Assembly: GCF_017353255.1 (NCBI RefSeq)
Contig: NZ_JAFMYU010000009.1
Location: 1-64,000, forward strand
DNA length: 64,000 bases
Source: Fibrella aquatilis
Lineage (GTDB): Bacteria > Bacteroidota > Bacteroidia > Cytophagales > Spirosomataceae
Direction: 5' to 3'
Position numbers and translations under genes: made by a program. This document shows, in pieces, positions 61,701-64,000 of the stretch; within the stretch, counting starts at the first letter, position 1; every line of letters begins with the position of its first letter. The notes under the pieces are model-generated. The model saw only the letters and a list, made by a program, of their open reading frames with translations. It was not told the origin of the DNA and searched no databases.

Positions 61701-63820
61701 AGGGTCGCCAGAAACCTATGAGCGTGAAACGGTTGAACGAACTGAAATTACGGTTGGCTAACCGGCGCATTCGGCAGGCCGACCGCAAAAAAGACGAGAT
61801 GCTGACCTTTGACCAGTTGGGCATCGACGCGCTGTTTTTGGACGAAGCGCACCGCTACAAACGGCTTGGCTTCTTCACGGCCCGCCAAAATGTGAAAGGC
61901 ATTGATACGGCAGGGTCGGAGGATGCGCTGAGCGCGTTGTTCAAGTGCCGCACAGTGCAGGCACGGCGGGGACGGGTGGTGCTGGCAACGGGTACGCCCA
62001 TTAGCAATACGATGGCGGAAGCCTGGACGACGTTACGCTTTATTGCACCCGACCGGCTAAACCGAGCCTTGCTGGCTACGTTTGACCAGTTTGCCGGGGC
62101 GTTTGGTACCGTCATTCAGTCGTTTGAACTGACCGCAACGGGTAATTTCAAGGCCGTTGAGCGGTTCGCCAAGTTTGTCAACGTGCCGCAGTTGTCGGAA
62201 TTGTACCGCGCTTACGTTGACGTGGTGCTGAATGAAGACGTAATCGAATTCAAGCGGGATGCTACGTTACCGATACTGAAAGACGGGCAACATACCCGGA
62301 TTGTACTGCCACAAACAGAGGGTGTGGCCGACGAGTTGGACCGCATCAAGCACACGTTACGATGGTTTGAGAACTTAAGCGGAGCCGAGAAGCGCGATAA
62401 CTCACACATTCCGTTAGTGTGTTTCGGGCAGGCCCGCAAAGCGACAATTGATGTACGGCTGCTGGATGCCGAAAACCCCGACGAAGCCGGGTCGAAGTGT
62501 AACCGACTGGTAACAGAGGTATTGCGGATCTATTGGGAATCGGCCACGTACCGGGGAACACAGTTGGTCTTTGCCGATAATTACCAAAGCCCGTCCGTTC
62601 GTGGATGGCTGGATGAAGCAGGCGAAGAGCGGACAGCCCGACGGTTTAACCTATTTGACGACATACGGGCGAAGCTAATTGAACAGGGCGTACCGGCTAT
62701 CGAAGTGGCAGTTGTACCCGCCGAGGCTGATAAGCGCGAACCCCTGTTTGCCAAAGTCCGCACGGGTGGGGTACGTATTTTGCTGGGTACGTCGGAGCGG
62801 GCAGGCGTGGGCGTCAACGTGCAGGAACGGTTAGTGGCCGTTCACCATATGGATGCGCCAAACCGCCCCACCGACTTCGAGCAGCGAAACGGGCGGCTGA
62901 TTCGGCAGGGCAACTTACATGCTGCCTGGGACTTACCGGTAGAGGTGCTGACCTACGGCGTTGACCGGACGCTCGACGCTACGGCCTACGGGCGGTTGGC
63001 CATCAAACAGAAGTTTATCAATCAGGTATTGAAAGGCCATATTGCCGACGACCAAATGGCCGATATCAGCGCGGATGATGACTTCGCCGCCATGTCATTC
63101 GATCAGATGATGGCGACGCTGTCGGGTTCACAATATGCCCTGTTATACACCACGAAACAGCTTGATTTGTCACGGGTGATGCAGGCCCGTAAGAACTGGC
63201 AACGGGGGCTGATGGATGCCCAATGGCAGGTAGAAAACGCCCGGCAATTTATCAAAGTCAACACCCCATTACTAGCCGAGTTGGAGCACGAAACCGCCAT
63301 CTTACAAGCGCATTTTGGCATTCCCTACGCCGTGAGGAACGTAACGGTAAACGGCACGACTTACACCGAGAAGTGGGGTGAAGCTGTTCAGCATCTTATG
63401 GAACAGGTTAAAGGAGCCGTGAAACGCCACGACGTGCAGCCGAAAACAATGCAGGTAAATGGCCTTACGCTGACCCTGACGGGTGAACGCTCCCAAGAAT
63501 TGATCGGTGAGCTTTTGCCTGGTCAAGTCGTTGTCCGCTACAGTTGGGGCCGCAATGTGTCGGGTGTGGTAGGTTCGTCTAACGGGCTGTTTTCATCCCT
63601 GAAAGCCGCCATTGCCCGTGTTTACGAGGCCCCCGCCCAACTCATCCGCGACCTGGAACGCGCCCGGCTCACCGAGCAGGAATTTGGCCGGAAACTCGCC
63701 CAGCCTTTCCGGCAGGAAGCGGAGTTACACCGCCTCGAAACCGAAGTAGCCGACCTGAAGCGGAAGATGGAAACCGAGGGCGAATCAGCAGAAGCAAACG
63801 TTGCTGAGTTGGTTGCCTAA
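58727..63820 (+). CDS. Giant methyltransferase-helicase, DarB/BmhA-like
   Basis: 1697 residues. The N-terminal half is an N6-adenine methyltransferase-like domain: FYTTPEVIAAMW, then LEPAAGIGYF with the SAM motif at 205-212, and LVIGNVPFGSY with NVPF at 271-274 replacing NPPF. The C-terminal half is an SF2 helicase: Walker A VGSGKSF at about 877, DEAH in FLDEAHRYK at about 1039, and motif VI in FEQRNGRLIRQGN at about 1380. The end is coiled-coil. Plasmid and phage relatives (DarB of P1, BmhA of Bacteroides) help incoming DNA escape restriction. V replaces the usual first P in NPPF, so methylation is uncertain. It has its own promoter-operator with TAGC words. Confidence 0.88.
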   Translation: MTRYPTPRTRPASPRPVILIANQVVLFGQPGIIPPTRTNPQPPISHQTEAVTGEGTDKSPVERLHSFCPDAACIPVGNAAKLRANLAAIDTLKAIQQQNRPATPDEQRLLAQYTGWGGLSAIWKADEYRAWQDSQTNATVFIDELVKRWGSQYGHTRQRLADLLTPAEQAAAEASTLNAFYTTPEVIAAMWQAVEQFGFTGGRILEPAAGIGYFIGMMPPALRERSAWVAVEKDSLSGQVIQQLYPDVETYVCGLEQTHFEAASFDLVIGNVPFGSYSVYDRQHPELTTFPIHNYFIGRAVQLVKPGGLVALITSAGTLDAAGTEFRHFLTNEANADLLGAIRLPSNAFEANAGTVVTTDILFLQKRTGAGRSVAAHPFERTMTVRAETHDAKGNELESVRTLAVNEYYHARLAMMLGDMHFADEVGKGGLYRADQPTLYQQNPDQLPQLLTNAIAQLPTAIYNSSGPQTAPTRLESGSAHFSESVTIKGKRYSQPLIIAQYERVKKAFADLRIAEQADRGEALTNELRFALNQTYGLFTRYFGTLNRNRAVAFLEDYDPQFATVQALEIVSRMDKGHTITKADIFRQRVHPATHTPERVETLADALRLSIALTGRVSLEQIGRWLQKPVADVKRELIAAEMAYPNPVSGQLDDRDTYLSGNVRKKLAEATNAAQTYAEYAVNVRALTAVLPATIPAPLITFRLGSAWIPAQIIDAFIEQTLQTNCVTVRYNGRVGQYELDGMGNVSSVQNRSLGTSRRTAMQLIEAALQQRTVVITKTIVDAEGQERTVKDIEATSQAVQAQEALNELFIDFVRDHHSADIEPVYNELYNSHVRKTYREPALTHYPGASPAIQLRLHQFRGVERIKEQNTLLAHAVGSGKSFTMISAAMELKRLGVAHKPMIVVQNSTLNDFARAWRTLYPSAIIYVPQPADLEAGNRKRFLQRIATNNFDGVLIPQSFLKLIPDDPASEEAFIQEEIGRVAYAIAAAARQGRQKPMSVKRLNELKLRLANRRIRQADRKKDEMLTFDQLGIDALFLDEAHRYKRLGFFTARQNVKGIDTAGSEDALSALFKCRTVQARRGRVVLATGTPISNTMAEAWTTLRFIAPDRLNRALLATFDQFAGAFGTVIQSFELTATGNFKAVERFAKFVNVPQLSELYRAYVDVVLNEDVIEFKRDATLPILKDGQHTRIVLPQTEGVADELDRIKHTLRWFENLSGAEKRDNSHIPLVCFGQARKATIDVRLLDAENPDEAGSKCNRLVTEVLRIYWESATYRGTQLVFADNYQSPSVRGWLDEAGEERTARRFNLFDDIRAKLIEQGVPAIEVAVVPAEADKREPLFAKVRTGGVRILLGTSERAGVGVNVQERLVAVHHMDAPNRPTDFEQRNGRLIRQGNLHAAWDLPVEVLTYGVDRTLDATAYGRLAIKQKFINQVLKGHIADDQMADISADDDFAAMSFDQMMATLSGSQYALLYTTKQLDLSRVMQARKNWQRGLMDAQWQVENARQFIKVNTPLLAELEHETAILQAHFGIPYAVRNVTVNGTTYTEKWGEAVQHLMEQVKGAVKRHDVQPKTMQVNGLTLTLTGERSQELIGELLPGQVVVRYSWGRNVSGVVGSSNGLFSSLKAAIARVYEAPAQLIRDLERARLTEQEFGRKLAQPFRQEAELHRLETEVADLKRKMETEGESAEANVAELVA

Positions 63821-63826
63821 TTGTCA

Positions 63827-63858
63827 CCCGCGCCAATGCTTACGGGTATCGGCGCGGG
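63827..63858. other. GC hairpin after the giant gene
   Basis: CCCGCGCC (63827-63834) pairs with GGCGCGGG (63851-63858). It is followed by an A-run, not a T-run, on the plus strand. It probably marks the 3' end but is not a standard terminator. Confidence 0.5.
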
Positions 63859-63980
63859 AAAAAAGAACTAAAGGGGAATAATCGAAACATTACTTTTTCA
63901 AGAACCCTTGTATAACTCAGGTTATGAAAACTTGATTCTATACCTAGGTCAGCAGGCAGGTAAACCCATTGCGCGTCATT

Positions 63981-63992
63981 AATCAAGGGGTA
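63981..63992 (+). repeat. AATCAAGGGGTA intergenic word, copy 7
   Basis: Exact AATCAAGGGGTA near the right edge; a looser relative CTAAAGGGGAATA lies at about 63868-63880. A further gene is expected beyond the window. Confidence 0.55.
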
Positions 63993-64000
63993 CCGGCGGG

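Noticed and set aside
63827-63858. Standard rho-independent terminator after the giant gene
   Set aside because: The hairpin is followed by A residues rather than T residues on the plus strand.

Overview
The window looks like part of a large conjugative plasmid from a member of the Bacteroidota, probably a Cytophagales relative such as Spirosoma. This rests on a complete Bacteroides-type tra operon, a Rep_3-type initiator beside an iteron origin, a ParA/ribbon-helix-helix partition pair, TAnnTTTG-like promoter boxes, and a LytS/LytTR pair. The genus is inference; the plasmid nature is well supported. No rRNA, tRNA, CRISPR array or intact insertion sequence was recognised, and no relaxase was found, so the mob genes and oriT probably lie outside the window.

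Layout. Positions 1-4.2 kb hold the 3' end of a repeat-rich, Ser-rich protein gene and two minus-strand genes with nuclease-like features (a SMEK-domain protein and a PD-(D/E)XK/SEC-C protein). Positions 4.5-15.5 kb are one long minus-strand transfer operon, read from 15.5 kb leftwards: traE, two more TraE-like genes, traF-like, traG (VirB4-type ATPase), a TraI-like exported protein, traJ, a small membrane protein, traK, a small TraL-like protein, traM, traN, traO, then a terminator. At 15.7-17.4 kb are a lipoprotein gene and parA plus its RHH partner, with palindromes upstream. At 17.8-20.2 kb is an FAD monooxygenase with a TetR regulator. At 20.6-29.1 kb is a type I restriction-modification locus (hsdR, DUF5677, hsdS, an AlbA_2 protein, hsdM). 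A gene broken by an in-frame stop follows at 29.2 kb.

At 30.4-34.8 kb are a coiled-coil protein, a tyrosine recombinase, the convergent replication initiator, and an origin with seven iterons and two DnaA boxes. At 34.9-40.8 kb is a compact module: exported protein, LytS-type kinase, LytTR regulator, a 40-codon Ser/Thr-rich ORF, a strong terminator, then a full-length lantibiotic-type dehydratase with a SpaB_C domain. No LanC cyclase, transporter or peptidase is present. This is a candidate peptide-modification cluster of unusual composition. At 40.9-43.8 kb are small regulators and plasmid hypotheticals, including a DUF932 protein. At 43.9-48.9 kb a minus-strand operon encodes a cytosine-5 methyltransferase, an HD-domain protein, an ORC/CDC6-like AAA ATPase and a 334-residue protein of unknown family. 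This is a candidate defence system with no recognisable endonuclease.

At 49.1-52.0 kb are the VirD4-type coupling protein and an M23 peptidase. At 52.1-63.8 kb is a plus-strand block: Toprim primase, a membrane protein, small unknowns, a PD-(D/E)XK exonuclease-like protein with a partner, and a 1697-residue DarB-like methyltransferase-helicase. Two dispersed non-coding motifs link parts of the plasmid. ATAG(C/T)TAACTAT-type palindromes lie upstream of parA and of the 56.8-58.7 kb genes. A 12-base word near AATCAAGGGGTA recurs in at least seven intergenic gaps between 41.8 and 64 kb, always in the direction of the plus-strand genes. Together these suggest plasmid-wide regulation or leading-region establishment signals. 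That is inference from sequence pattern alone.
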